NCBI GenBank assembly: GCA_015039365.1
Contig: WION01000516.1
Span: forward strand, 1-37,886
Origin: Amanita rubescens
Taxonomy: Eukaryota; Basidiomycota; Agaricomycetes; Agaricales; Amanitaceae
Direction of reading: 5' to 3'
Length of the DNA stretch: 37,886 nt
The notes under the pieces are model-generated. The model made no database searches and was not told the origin of the DNA. It saw only the letters and a program-made list of their open reading frames with translations. The translations under genes and the position numbers were made by a program. Of the stretch, positions 1-10,691 are shown piece by piece (positions within the stretch are counted from its first letter, which is position 1; every line of letters starts with the position of its first letter).

Positions 1-1
1 G

Positions 2-3000
2 ATCGTTCGCACCCGAGGACATGACTTGGAGGAGACGAAGAAGGCGCTCGAGGCTGCGACTGCTGAGCATTACAGGCTCCAAAACCTCCTTGACGATGCC
101 AACAGTGACATTTATCAAAAGACTGAGGCCGTCGCCTTTTTGTCATCGTCGTTACAACACTCTCAAAGCGTCGTAGCAGAGCTGAAGAAGCAGAAGAAGG
201 CGTTGGAGCTGCAGTCAGTAGAGAGGCAGGCGACCGTGGAAGCGCAGAAAGACGAAATCGAGGGGACGCTAGACTCCACCGCTGCCGAACGTGACAAGTT
301 GCAGAATTTGCTTGACGAGGCACGCAGCGACATTTCCCAGAAGCTCGTGACCATAGTTTCTCTGAATTCGTCACTGCAACACTCGCAGAGTGTCCTGAAA
401 AATACGGAGAAGCAGAGAGAAACATTGGTCGGCCAGTCCTCGGAGATGCAGGAGACGGTGAAGAAGCAGGTGGAAGAAATCAGGAAGATTGAGCGGGATC
501 TTGCCGAGCTGAAGAAATCCTACGATACCGTAACCGAGCAGTTGCACCTGGAGAAGGAGCAGACCAAGTACAAGGACGATAAACTCTCCGAGACGGCGGT
601 TCGTTTACAAACGGCAAATTCCACGCTCGAAGAACGGGAGCAAGCGCTTTCTGTCGCACTTGGGGATTTCGAACGGAAGGACAAAGAGATCAATCACCTC
701 CGCAGTTCACTCAATGCCTCCCACAGCGAACTCAACATCCGAGATCGCTCATTGGCAACATTGCAGCAAGAATTTAACAGTCTATTATCTAATTTGGAGG
801 GGTTACGTCAACAAAGCAGCTCTCTTGAGGAGACGGTCAAGGTCAAGACGGTGGAATCGGAATCGTTGAAAGCTGAGCTTCAGAAAATCACGGATTTGCT
901 GTCGAGAGCAGAGAAGAAAGCGGCGGACGATCTTCAGAATGCTCAGGAGGAGATAAAGAAACAGTCCTTGCAGGTGACTGCGCTTCGCCAAGACCTGGAC
1001 CGTTCGCGTTTGGAAGGAAAGTCAAAAGATGACGGAGTGAAGGAGTTGAGGAACCGACTCAAGAAAGCCGAAGATGAACAGAGGAGGAGGGAGAAGGAAC
1101 TACAGACGTCGGCTTCTCGGCAAACTGAGCTCGGGAATCGCCTAAACAAGCAGTCCGAGCATTCGAAAGCGCTGGAGAGAGAGCTGACGAATGCAAAGGG
1201 TCGACTCACGCAGCTTACCGGCCTTTCGGAACAAAGAGGACAGGAGCTCTTGGACACGCGCAAAGAGTCGGATGGTATGCGCGACGATATCACCAAACTT
1301 CGTCAAGAACTCAGCTCATTGAAGAGCGACCGCGGTTCCATCGAACAGTCATTACGGAAGGCCGAGAAGAACGCAGCAAAGTTAACTGATGACGTCGTGC
1401 AGCTGAGGTCGCAATTACAGGATTCGCAGGAGAAGTGTTCCGAGCTGGAGGAGACAGTGAGGCAGGATGCAGCGGAAGCACAATTACTGAAGCAGGGGAA
1501 TGAGACGTTACAGAGGCAGTACGAGGAGATGCAAGAAATGGTATTTACACGAGGACACGACTTGGAGGAGACGAGGGGAGCTCTCGAATCTACAACTGCT
1601 CAACGCTATGAGCTGCAAGGCCTCCTTGACGATGCACGCGATGACGTACTGCAAAAGACCGAGACGGTCAGCTCCTTATCATCATCGTTGCGAGACTTGG
1701 AGAGCATCGTGGAAGAGCTGAAGAAAGAGAAGGCAGTGTTGGTGCAACAGTCAGCGGAGATGCGGGCCACCATGGAGAGGCAGAAAGACGAAAGCAGGGG
1801 AACGCTCGACTCCACGGCTGCTGAACGTGACAAATTGCAGGGCCTGCTTGACGATGCACGCAGCGACATTTCCCAGAAGCTCGAGACCATACTTTCTCTG
1901 ACTTCGTCATTGCAACACTCACAGAACGTCGTGAAAGATATGGAGACGCAGAGAGAAACATTGGTCGGCCGGTCCTCGGAGATGCAGGAGACGGTGAAAA
2001 AGCAGGTGGAGGAAATCAGGAAGATTGAGCGGGATCTTTCCGAGCTGAAGAAATCCTACGAGACAGTAACCGAGCAATCGCGCCTGGAGATGGAGCAGAC
2101 CAAGTACAAGGACGATAAACTCTCCGAGACGGCGGCTCGTTTACAAACGGCAAATTCCACGCTTGAAGAACGGGAGCAAGCGCTTTCTGTCGCACTTGGG
2201 GATTCCGAACGGAAGGACAAAGAGATCAATCACCTCCGCGGTACACTCAATACCTCCCACAGCGCGCTCAACGTCCGAGATAGCTCGTTAGCGACGCTGC
2301 AACAAGAATTCGCGAGTCTATCGTCTAACATGGATGGGTTGCGTTATCAAAACAGCTCTCTTGAGGAGATGATCAAGGTCAAGACGGCGGAGGCGGAATC
2401 GTTGTACGCCGAGCTTCAGAAATTCACAGGTTTACTGGCGAAGGCGGAGAAGAAAGCGGCGGACGATCTTCAGGATGCTCAGAGGGGGATTAAGGCACAG
2501 GCCGAGCTTGAGACTCGCCTGAACAAGCAGTCCGAGGACGCCAAGAAACTGGAAAGAGAATTGGCGAATACGAAGGATCAGTTCTCACAGGTTACGGTCT
2601 CTTCGGAGAAAAGAGAAGTCGAACTTCTGAGCATGCGTGCAGCGTCGGACGGCATGCGCGATAGCATCACCAAGCTTCGTGAAGAACTCAGCTCACTGAA
2701 GAGCAACCGCGGCCCTACCGAACAGTCGTTGCGCACGGCCCAGAATAACGTGACGAGTTTAACTAACGAGGTTACGAGACTGAGGTTACAATTACGCGAC
2801 TCGCGCGAGAAGCGCTCTGAGCTCGAGACCACAGTAAAGCAGGACGAAACGGAGGCCCAGTCGCTGAGGCAGAGGATCGAAACACTACAGAGGCAGTACG
2901 AAGAGACGAAGAACGCTCTTCAATCGACAATTGCTGAACGTCACAAGCTGCAAAACCTTCTTGACGGTTCACGCAATGACATTTCGCAAAAGACTGAAAC

Positions 3001-3781
3001 CGTGCGCTCCTTGTCATCTTCAGTACAACAATTGCAGAGCGTCATGGAAGAACTGGAGCAGCGGAAAGCGACGTTGACCAGACAATCGGGGGAGATACAA
3101 ATGACCTTGGAGAGTCAGAAAAACGAACTCAAGGGGACGCTCGACTCCACGACTGTTGAACGGGACCAGTTGCGGAACCTACTCGACGATGCACGCAGGG
3201 ACATAGAGCAAAAGACTGAAACCATACGGTCTCTGACCTCAGAACTGCAACACCCACAGCGCGACATAGAAGAGACGGAAGCGCGGAAAGGAATGTCGAC
3301 TAACCAGTTGATGGAGATGCATCAGACGGTGAAAAGGCAGATGGAGGAAATCAAGAGACTCAAGCAGAACCTTGTTGATGTGAAGAAATCCCGCGAGACG
3401 GTAACGGAGGAACTACGCCTGGAGAGGGAGCGAATTAGGGACAAGGACAACAAATTTACAAAGGTAATTCAGCTGCAAACCGCGACTTCCACACTCATGG
3501 CGCACCTTGAACAGATGAAGGAAGTCACGCAGGCCCGTGGGGCTGAAGCTCTAGCCTTTCAACGGTCGAAACAAGATGGCGTTTTGAAAGTAGGTGAGGC
3601 AGTGGCGAAGAAACTTACCGAGTCCCAGGGCGTAGATGCATTGAGTAAAGCTGGGGAACTTCAGTATCAAGTTCAGGAGAGGCGCCGAAGCGCCACAACC
3701 GGGTTAGACTGGAAGCGCCCACTGTACGAAGGGACGGCGGGGGTCGACTCCAGTCAGGTCATCACCGGTGAGGAAGATTGA
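2..3781 (+). CDS. long coiled-coil protein, 5' partial
   Basis: The frame is open from base 2, so the true start lies upstream of the window. The roughly 1,260 visible residues are almost entirely charged heptad coiled coil (E/K/Q/L-rich, no Pro-rich breaks), as in myosin-tail or SMC-like structural proteins, but I recognise no enzymatic domain and assign no function. The protein is internally repetitive. A block starting TRGHDLEET recurs about 1,536 bp (512 residues) later, with stretches of nearly identical DNA (around 430-720 versus 1,967-2,257), and a third, more diverged block starts near 2,900. No frameshift is seen over 3.8 kb. The frame closes at a TGA at 3779-3781, but the same frame stays open for 85 further codons (separate entry), so this may not be the real C-terminus. 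Confidence 0.85.
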   Translation: MVRTRGHDLEETKKALEAATAEHYRLQNLLDDANSDIYQKTEAVAFLSSSLQHSQSVVAELKKQKKALELQSVERQATVEAQKDEIEGTLDSTAAERDKLQNLLDEARSDISQKLVTIVSLNSSLQHSQSVLKNTEKQRETLVGQSSEMQETVKKQVEEIRKIERDLAELKKSYDTVTEQLHLEKEQTKYKDDKLSETAVRLQTANSTLEEREQALSVALGDFERKDKEINHLRSSLNASHSELNIRDRSLATLQQEFNSLLSNLEGLRQQSSSLEETVKVKTVESESLKAELQKITDLLSRAEKKAADDLQNAQEEIKKQSLQVTALRQDLDRSRLEGKSKDDGVKELRNRLKKAEDEQRRREKELQTSASRQTELGNRLNKQSEHSKALERELTNAKGRLTQLTGLSEQRGQELLDTRKESDGMRDDITKLRQELSSLKSDRGSIEQSLRKAEKNAAKLTDDVVQLRSQLQDSQEKCSELEETVRQDAAEAQLLKQGNETLQRQYEEMQEMVFTRGHDLEETRGALESTTAQRYELQGLLDDARDDVLQKTETVSSLSSSLRDLESIVEELKKEKAVLVQQSAEMRATMERQKDESRGTLDSTAAERDKLQGLLDDARSDISQKLETILSLTSSLQHSQNVVKDMETQRETLVGRSSEMQETVKKQVEEIRKIERDLSELKKSYETVTEQSRLEMEQTKYKDDKLSETAARLQTANSTLEEREQALSVALGDSERKDKEINHLRGTLNTSHSALNVRDSSLATLQQEFASLSSNMDGLRYQNSSLEEMIKVKTAEAESLYAELQKFTGLLAKAEKKAADDLQDAQRGIKAQAELETRLNKQSEDAKKLERELANTKDQFSQVTVSSEKREVELLSMRAASDGMRDSITKLREELSSLKSNRGPTEQSLRTAQNNVTSLTNEVTRLRLQLRDSREKRSELETTVKQDETEAQSLRQRIETLQRQYEETKNALQSTIAERHKLQNLLDGSRNDISQKTETVRSLSSSVQQLQSVMEELEQRKATLTRQSGEIQMTLESQKNELKGTLDSTTVERDQLRNLLDDARRDIEQKTETIRSLTSELQHPQRDIEETEARKGMSTNQLMEMHQTVKRQMEEIKRLKQNLVDVKKSRETVTEELRLERERIRDKDNKFTKVIQLQTATSTLMAHLEQMKEVTQARGAEALAFQRSKQDGVLKVGEAVAKKLTESQGVDALSKAGELQYQVQERRRSATTGLDWKRPLYEGTAGVDSSQVITGEED

Positions 3782-4039
3782 TCTCTCGCTAATATTGGCA
3801 GTGAACTGAATACATTACGAGCAGGGGCTACTCAGAACACGCACTCTCCGGCTGTAATTTCCCGAACGCTAATTGAAGAACCGGACGAGATGGATATCCC
3901 GTCATCGACATCCACTAAGCGTCGACCAACGCCTGTGCGCAGCAACACTGGCGCGCTGACATCATTGTTGGAAGGCATACCGGGAGTACGAGGCTTCTGG
4001 ACGTCGACGTCGCAGACGAGAAAAACGCTCCCCGGCTAG
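3782..4039 (+). CDS. in-frame continuation of the coiled-coil ORF
   Basis: After the TGA at 3779-3781 the same frame runs on without a stop to a TAG at 4037-4039. It encodes about 85 residues of non-coiled, Ser/Thr/Pro-rich sequence that ends with segments such as LLEGIPGVRGFW. This looks like a natural C-terminal tail. It could be joined by an intron covering the TGA: the stretch has a CTAAT branch-like site at 3789-3793 and a GCAG acceptor at 3798-3801, and a donor at 3724 would keep the frame. Alternatively the TGA is a nonsense mutation (CGA to TGA would do it) or is read through. I cannot choose between these without transcripts. Confidence 0.5.
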   Translation, partial: SLANIGSELNTLRAGATQNTHSPAVISRTLIEEPDEMDIPSSTSTKRRPTPVRSNTGALTSLLEGIPGVRGFWTSTSQTRKTLPG

Positions 4040-4097
4040 TATTCATTTATGGCATGTCGTTTTCCATTCGTAGATTGAACGTATGATACAACAATAC

Positions 4098-4780
4098 TTA
4101 TTCATACGGGTGAGGGACATAATATTGTATTTTTCTATGCCGAGAGACTATATTATTTTTTTGTAACAGATAGATGGAAGTTGTTTGCGTCGGACTCAAT
4201 CTGGCCGTCCAAAAGATTTGCCCCCGCTTCACACTCCGCTCGGATCTATCCGCTGCCCGGGATCCAATGAGGGCCTCGACCTTGGAACTGAGATAGACAG
4301 AGTCAAAGTAGTGCCGTGCGGTATCGGCGCCATTGAGTTGTTCCAGAAGTCCGATGAAATCCTGTACAGAGCCCGAGAGTCTAGTAAGAGACATGATATC
4401 AGTCAAGAAATGATCAAGAGTTTGCCAGTTTATGTGTCCAGAGAGAAAGAGGTGAGCAATTTCAGCAACACGTTGGCCAGAGAGAATTCCCCTAGAGAGA
4501 AAATGGAATGGCGCGTCTGGGTGAGTGGTGGCGAGTTCTTTACTTACGTGGGGTGCACTGTAAATCAGTTTCAATGTCACGCTGAGAAGTGGGAACCAAT
4601 CACACCGGAAAATGCGGTGTCTCGCGTTTCGCCGTCGGGAAAGTCCGTGTCAGGATAAGAGGCCTCGGAAAAACCGGCGAAGGGTACAAGGCGTGAATGC
4701 CTGTTGTAGTTAGTACCCGGTACGGATGGAGAGCCAATATGGTTGTATTGAACCATCGATGGTGAGTTCGGGCCGACCAA
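4098..4780 (-). CDS. hypothetical protein, structure uncertain
   Basis: Two consecutive minus-strand ORFs look like parts of one gene. The upstream one (4780-4577) begins with a methionine and is rich in Ser/Pro/Asn. The downstream one (4580-4098, 160 residues) is a mixed globular-like sequence with leucine-rich helices (AEIAHLFLSG, QDFIGLLEQLNG). A GTAAGT donor on the minus strand near 4546 and a TTTTCTCTCTAG acceptor near 4491 would remove a 56-nt intron. The exact joining of the first ORF is not clear and may need a frameshift. I do not recognise the family. The overlapping plus-strand ORF (4185-4658) is the less convincing alternative. Confidence 0.35.
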
Positions 4781-5350
4781 CTTACAAGCTCTTATGTTTC
4801 TTCTGTATTAGGCAAGGCACGGCAATGAGCTGGTGTGGGAAAATCTTCCTCAATAAGCAACGCTGGGAAAGTTGAGCAGGATTTGGTGAGCGCAACTCGC
4901 ATACTCTCTACGTTTGGATTTACCATGAACACAGAACACTCATGTTTGCAACGGTTTTATGCTTTACGTACTCCACGGCACTGTTTCGCTGTGCGCAGGC
5001 CAAGCTGTGGTGCGTACATGTCATCCTTCAGCTGTCCTTTGCTCAGTTCACCGAATAATCGATAAGTGCATAATCGGATGTCCAAGTTACGGGAGACTTT
5101 GATTAGGTTTTCATGTCAAGTTCTTGATTCTTGACACGCAACACATATAAAAGTACGCTCTTTTGATGAATGTGACATTCGAGCCCCATATCTCCCCTTC
5201 TCCGGCATGCAACGACTCCTCTTGAAAATAAAGCGATGTACGTCCTTCAAGTCTAGTTTTTTACCATTAGGCTCGACGAACGTCTTGGTATCCAGTCATC
5301 AAGGGAATCACAGGTTTCCTCCTTCCAACGTCTACGGATCATTTCGATAA
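4781..5350. other. intergenic, no gene supported
   Basis: Only short ORFs without coding-like composition or splice logic were seen here. The stretch probably holds the 5' region of the minus-strand hypothetical gene and the promoter of the membrane-protein gene that follows; a TATA-like ACATATAAAAG is present near 5143-5153. Confidence 0.5.
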
Positions 5351-5351
5351 A

Positions 5352-6650
5352 ATGGAGGTGTGCATCGTCGATAACGGTCAAGCACGTGCTAATATTTTTG
5401 AATAAGAGAGAAATACGCCAGTGTTATAGACATGATATCGAAACTTTGGAGAAGGATCGAGACACGTTGAAGTACCTGGTGATTGCCTCTTCCACTTGCT
5501 CTGCTTTCCTACCTCTCTAACTTGGGTTTAGGTGCTAGCGTCACGTAAAAAGCGGATGAAAATGCTCGACGAGCTGCGCGACAAACTACCAGATGACGCT
5601 ATCAAGAAAGTTACGGCACGCAGATCGCTGGCCCGGTTCGTGTTTCCCGTAAAACTGAACTGTTCTCGGCGACGTGTTCAAATCGGGTTCTAGGGCGAGC
5701 GTTTTTCGACGCTCGAGCCCGACGTGGAACCTCTCGCTCCCGATCAAGAGACTTTGTTGAAAGCGTATTTGGAGCACGTCAAGACGACTCGTTTGGTGCG
5801 AGAACATGTACGGTTCGCGTCGCTTTCAATGTTGCTGTCCTATTGATATTCCTTCAATGAAGCTTCACGATCTTAATGACGATCTGGAGGAATTCGGGTA
5901 TACGGTAAAGACCCAAGCCATCGCAGAGCTCACGAATTATCGCGGACTTCGTGATTGGGGAGAGGTACGATATATTGGTATTCGCAGCCCTTTTTGTCTG
6001 ACATGTTTGACCAGGCAATGCTGCGATTCACGGGCAACTATACAACAGCTCTGGGAACACTTTCCATCGCAGGTGCTGGCTTGGTATATTCCACGATATT
6101 TAAGTACGCGTATCTTTTTGCTGGGTTTGTGGGGCTAAGCGTGTTCCCAGCGCAACAGAGGGACCTGTGGCCCTCTTGACTCTCACATTTCCACTCTTCA
6201 CAGTCGGATTTCTGATTCCAGGCTTTGTGTATATTGGGTTAGGCTGGGCCGCAAGTGTTCCTAGGGGAATGCCTTTTGCAAGCCAGTGGTTCTGGACCTA
6301 CGCCATACCGGGTGTCCCTCTAAAACCCAACCTTTACGAGACTGATATTGTCAATGCAGTGTGCCCTTTTTATTGCAACATTAATGGTCGTCGGTGCATC
6401 GTCATCGTGAACATAACTATTTTCGAACTCCGCATCACCAAAGGGCCTCTTTCACTCTCATCGAAGCTGCTGGTATCATCTCCCTACTTTCTCCGGTTCC
6501 GTTATCGCCGTGGCGTCCATGTCTTTCCTCGTCGGCCGCTTCTTCTCTAAAAAAATGAGGGTTTCGGTTCTTGAACATTCAAACGAAATCATCAGCAAGG
6601 AGCGTGGGCGCTGAATACATATGAGCATGTATGATGTTCATCTTTTGCTA
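5352..6650 (+). CDS. hypothetical multi-exon helical/membrane protein
   Basis: Several exons join in phase. One ends at 5478. The next are 5532-5648 (39 codons), 5694-5807 (38), 5863-5964 (34) and one starting at 6015. The introns are 53, 45, 55 and 50 nt with GT-AG ends; the first has a CTCTAAC branch site. The encoded protein starts with charged helices (MLDELRDKLPDD, ETLLKAYLEHVK). It then carries hydrophobic segments, one near 6045-6130 (SIAGAGLVYSTIF, YLFAGFVGLSV), one at about 6167-6250 (LTLTFPLFTVGFLIPGFVYIGLGW) and more near 6370-6400 and 6500-6540, so it is probably an integral membrane protein. Exon joins after about 6130 are unclear and may include a frame break. The start near 5352 is a guess. 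The architecture resembles a lineage-specific Agaricomycete family without a known function. Confidence 0.5.
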
Positions 6651-7257
6651 TTTACGACACATCACGATATCATGGCCGTAACTTTGCAACTCGCCAATTT
6701 TTGTCTTGACATGTGTACAATAGTCTGTATTAGGATATGTGCGGCGCTATATTTCCTCCTTTTTCTCATCCAAATTATCATACACTGCGACTCCGTTCCC
6801 GCCCAAGCGACTAACCATCGTGCGGTGTTTTTTTGTTCATTTTAATCTCACAGGTCTGGCTCGAACCCAATGAATATTGTCGTTCGACCTACAATGGCGT
6901 CAATCTCAAATCTGGAAGGCTGCCGAAACCGTCTCTTAGTGATATACGGATGCAATATAGGCGCACAGGAAAAAATGGTGGATAATGAGTAGAATGAGAG
7001 TGCGTGCAAAGAAGTAACGTTTGAACTGCGCCAGCGAGTATATCTTGGTGTCGGGGTCCTTGCGAATGATATTGCAAAAAGCAAAAACGGTATTCAAGTC
7101 AGAATATGTTTTGCCGGTCTATCTCCCTTTTAGTTCGCCTTCCCTACATAGTCTACGTGAACTGTCGACTTGGTGTCATTACTACCGGAGCTATCTTATC
7201 AGGCGGATCGACTGTATTGTAATATATTATGGCATACGTGTTACAACATGTTTGTTT
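6651..7257. other. intergenic, no gene supported
   Basis: Short AT-rich ORFs on both strands only. The region separates the converging membrane-protein gene (+) and coiled-coil gene (-), so it should contain both 3' ends. No terminator-like or repeat structure stood out. Confidence 0.5.
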
Positions 7258-8394
7258 CTACCATTTGTCAACTCGATGGCGTACGCTCTCCACCAGCAAA
7301 GACAAACGCGACCGATGATGCGCCGGTGTACTTTTTTGATCCTCAAGCGCATGACGAACCTCTTCAAGAACCTCTCGAAGCCCTTGTGAGTCCTCCAAGC
7401 CACCCAGTTTGCTCTTGAGATCCTCCTCGCGTGCCTTTGCTGCGACAAGTGACGACCTTAGCTGGGCCATCTCCTCTGTTGCCTGGCTGACTCGGCGTTC
7501 CATCTCCCCGTGCTGTTCACGAAGGACCCGAATCTCTTCATCACGCGCCTCCAACACTTTCTTTGTACTCGCAAGGTCCTCTCCGACTGTTCCAACCACC
7601 ACCACCCATTTGCTCTCGTACTCCTTGACCTCCTTCCTCAATTGGTCTAGCTCGCCTTCTAGCTCATCTACAACCCGACTTTTTCTCTTGGCTTGATCCA
7701 CTGCGCTTTCAAGCGACTCCTGAAGAGATCCGATGAGCAACGACTGCCGCTTCACCTCGACCTGTGATTCCTCCAACTCTGCAACAAGCCGATGGTTCGA
7801 CTCTTCATGGATATCGGAGACCCTCTTCAGCTGGCTCTTGAACTGATCGGCCCTCTCAAGTTGCTCCTTCAACTTGACGCCCAGATCCTCACCAAACCCA
7901 CTCGTTCTCCTCAACGCCGCAACCTCCCTCCTCACAATACCCAATTCACTGGCCTTCTCCCTCACAATACCTCTCAGCCGGCCCTGCTCCTCCCGACTTC
8001 TCAGTAACTGCTCCTCAAGGCTCTTCACCTTGCCTTTGTATCTTTCCCTCTCCCTCTCGAGAGTCGTGCAACGCGTTCGGGTCCCCTTCAACTGGCCCTC
8101 GACATCTCGCACGGCTTTCTTCAACTCGATATCAGAAACGCCCCTGTCGGTCGTTTCCATGTCTTCTTCGGTTTGTACGGCTGTTCCCTGCTTATTCGGC
8201 TCCAGCATCGATGAGTAATACGGAGACGAGGGATCCAGAGACAGATCGTCTCCAGCGTACTGATCTTCAAGTTGTTCCCAGAACGCGATCGCTCCGAAAA
8301 CGGAAGCGAATAGGCCAGCGATAGCGAAGGGTGTCATGGCAGCCGCGCCGATAGAGGTTGTGGACATGCTGAATAGTGGTAGACGGTAGTGCAT
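7258..8394 (-). CDS. coiled-coil protein with N-terminal membrane segment
   Basis: An intact 378-residue ORF with strong coding character. After a short leader it has one hydrophobic segment at about residues 17-40 (MTPFAIAGLFASVFGAIAFW), then a acidic linker, then roughly residues 85-350 of heptad coiled coil (LERERERYKGKVKSLEEQLL and similar). This suggests a membrane-anchored coiled-coil or tether protein; no named family is recognised. The first ATG is at 8394 and a second at 8367 (MSTTS) is equally plausible as the start. The last 25 or so residues change character and may be intron read-through. It is a second coiled-coil gene in the window, but it shares no obvious repeat with the one at 2-3781. 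Confidence 0.8.
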   Translation of the reverse strand: MHYRLPLFSMSTTSIGAAAMTPFAIAGLFASVFGAIAFWEQLEDQYAGDDLSLDPSSPYYSSMLEPNKQGTAVQTEEDMETTDRGVSDIELKKAVRDVEGQLKGTRTRCTTLERERERYKGKVKSLEEQLLRSREEQGRLRGIVREKASELGIVRREVAALRRTSGFGEDLGVKLKEQLERADQFKSQLKRVSDIHEESNHRLVAELEESQVEVKRQSLLIGSLQESLESAVDQAKRKSRVVDELEGELDQLRKEVKEYESKWVVVVGTVGEDLASTKKVLEARDEEIRVLREQHGEMERRVSQATEEMAQLRSSLVAAKAREEDLKSKLGGLEDSQGLREVLEEVRHALEDQKSTPAHHRSRLSLLVESVRHRVDKW

Positions 8395-10690
8395 GCGGTT
8401 TCGTTTGGTTTGTGAGACGCGATGCGGTAGCAGATGCGCTGGGATGGGATGGGATGTGTGCAGTGGGGTTTATGTGGTGCGGTCGATAGAATAGGAGTGC
8501 TGATAATAGAAGATGGCACGTGTGGTGGAGAATACAACAATAGGTTACAACAAGATGAGCGTCGAATTCAAGAAACGCTTGAAGAGAGTACAAGACAGCG
8601 AGAGAGATGGTGACGACGACAAAAGCAAGAGAAAACAAGGATTTGTCCGTGCTGCCGAATCAGAGGGTTATTAAGTTATCAACCCAAACACGAATGCAAG
8701 ATGTGATGCGTGTGCTGCGCGTGGTGTGGTGTGGTGAGTGCCGAAATGAATGTAGCGAGGCGTAGGGGTACCGAGCTCGAGGCAGGTTATCTACAGCCCC
8801 AAGCCTCGTGTCCAATATATCTTCCCATCCTCGGAAGGAATCTTCGACCGAGAATGCCCAGGAACATGTTTTGGTTCACAGCCGCGTCAAGTCCGCCCGC
8901 CCGGGATTGACTTCCCCACCACTAAATCGGCACGCATAGCATCCTTATTCCAAGGTATATGCCAAAATGAAATCGATATAGATAGCCTAGACTCCGAGGC
9001 CTGGGATTCGGTAGCCGGAATAGGACTAACCTGATCACGCGTGGGTCGTGCCTGCTGTGACCTGTCCAACCCGTCAACGCGGTCGGGAACTTGGTTTGCC
9101 GGACCATTGTCCCTGTATTATTATTGTTTTTGGGCATGCGCAGGCCTGCACGTAGCACAGCATTGTATGCTTAATGCTATGCGGCCAGTCAACTGTCGCT
9201 TGCGGTGAAGTGCATTCAGTGGCTATGTTGTGTCTTTGCCTACGTCTGATACGTGCACAAAATTCGTCCAATCTTGGGATATCGTTATCGTAAATGTCGT
9301 AAGGAGTGCACGAACTCGGTCCCCGCGATCAGTGACAGCCTGTTGATGGCGGCTACAACGGGGCTTAAAGTTACATGACCATAATCGATAACGGGCGATA
9401 ACCTCGGAACTGACTTGGAAGTTGGAGAGATGAAAGCTTGAATGGTACATGCACTAGTCGCAAAATCTTCTCTAGAAAAAATAGGTCTATCATGGACAGC
9501 CAACATTTCGGCTGAAACCGTTTAAGGCAAGATCTGCCTCTGGACACTTTGCACGCCGGCACGCGTCACTTTTTCTGCCAGTGACACGGACTCCGATGAA
9601 ATCGGAGCCAGCATAGTGTTGGTGTCACAGCCGATGGAAGGTATAATGAATTTGAGGCGTAGGTTATGATATCGTGCGATGCTTGCCCTCACGACAGCAC
9701 AAAATGTTTTAAATGTTCGAGCCAAAGCGCATTCAACCTGCAAAGGGTCAACGCTACTGCCCAATGAATCCGCTGGTCCTCGGCAGACCAACGCGCTTAT
9801 CGCGGTCGTTTTCCCACACACAAAAAGCCTTTGGCTGGGATATCGCATGAGACGTAGAGGGATGAGACATATGAGTACTATTCACCGGGGCAACGGTTGC
9901 GAGTAGTCTTGTGATCCGGGTGATGCTGATGCTGATGCCTTCATAAGGTAATCCTGTAGATCCTGGGCAGCACAACGGAGAGGAGCTTGTAATGGCAACC
10001 AAGTTGCCGGACCGGAAATCTAGTGTTTCCCACCAAAGTGGCACACTTGGATGGCCAATCGTGACAGCATCGCTCGGGCATACCAACTAGATGGCAGTCT
10101 TCTATGTACATTCGTGCCACAAAACTTACCGTGGACGAGTTGGTGGCCAGAGTCACTCTGGGTGACAAATGTGTGTCGGACTTGGTCAATAATCGAAACC
10201 CCCTATCCAAACAGGCTCTGTATCGTTTGAACGTGGAACGTATCGCTCTCCCGGCTGGGCTCGTAATGCGCTTGGGTGTCGGCTGCGAGTTGATTATCGG
10301 AATGGGATGGACAACTGACTGCGACCGGTTTTCCTGGTTGTTAAGTAATGTGTTGAGCTTTACGTTTATTGGTATTCCTACAATACAAAACCAAATGTTT
10401 GGGTGGCAGAGGGAGGTATCCGGTGTGATTCAAAGTGGCAAGCATTTTTCATCCAGCATAGCTTATATATATTGGCCCTTAAAGGTTTCCTGAGCTCTAA
10501 CAGTGACCAAGCTAAGATTCAAATGCTAGAGAATGTCGATCTTGTGCCACAAGCACCATCTGTTGGCTTTATTTCGTAAGTCTCGCTCAGAACTTAACAT
10601 GCATGATCATATCCGTCTCGTATTTTCCGATTCGGCTACATGGAAAGGACAATTCTATACAACGCTCCATCAACCCTGAGGATACCCGCA
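8395..10690. other. gene-poor stretch
   Basis: About 2.3 kb in which I can support no gene. Scattered ORFs of 60-130 codons (for example 9522-9848 and 9754-10086 on the minus strand, 10104-10493 on the plus strand) lack recognisable motifs and consistent splice-linked partners. The first few hundred bases should contain the promoter of the minus-strand coiled-coil gene. Confidence 0.5.
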
Positions 10691-10691
10691 T

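Noticed and set aside
4185..4658. 157-codon plus-strand ORF
   Set aside because: It overlaps the minus-strand ORF 4098-4580, which has more natural amino-acid composition and possible splice signals; the plus frame looks like its shadow.
9522..10086. Overlapping minus-strand ORFs of about 110 codons
   Set aside because: Composition is vaguely protein-like but the two frames cannot be joined by a convincing intron and no family is recognised.
10104..10493. 129-codon plus-strand ORF
   Set aside because: No motif, no splice-linked partner and no compositional sign of coding; long ORFs of this size are expected by chance at this GC content.
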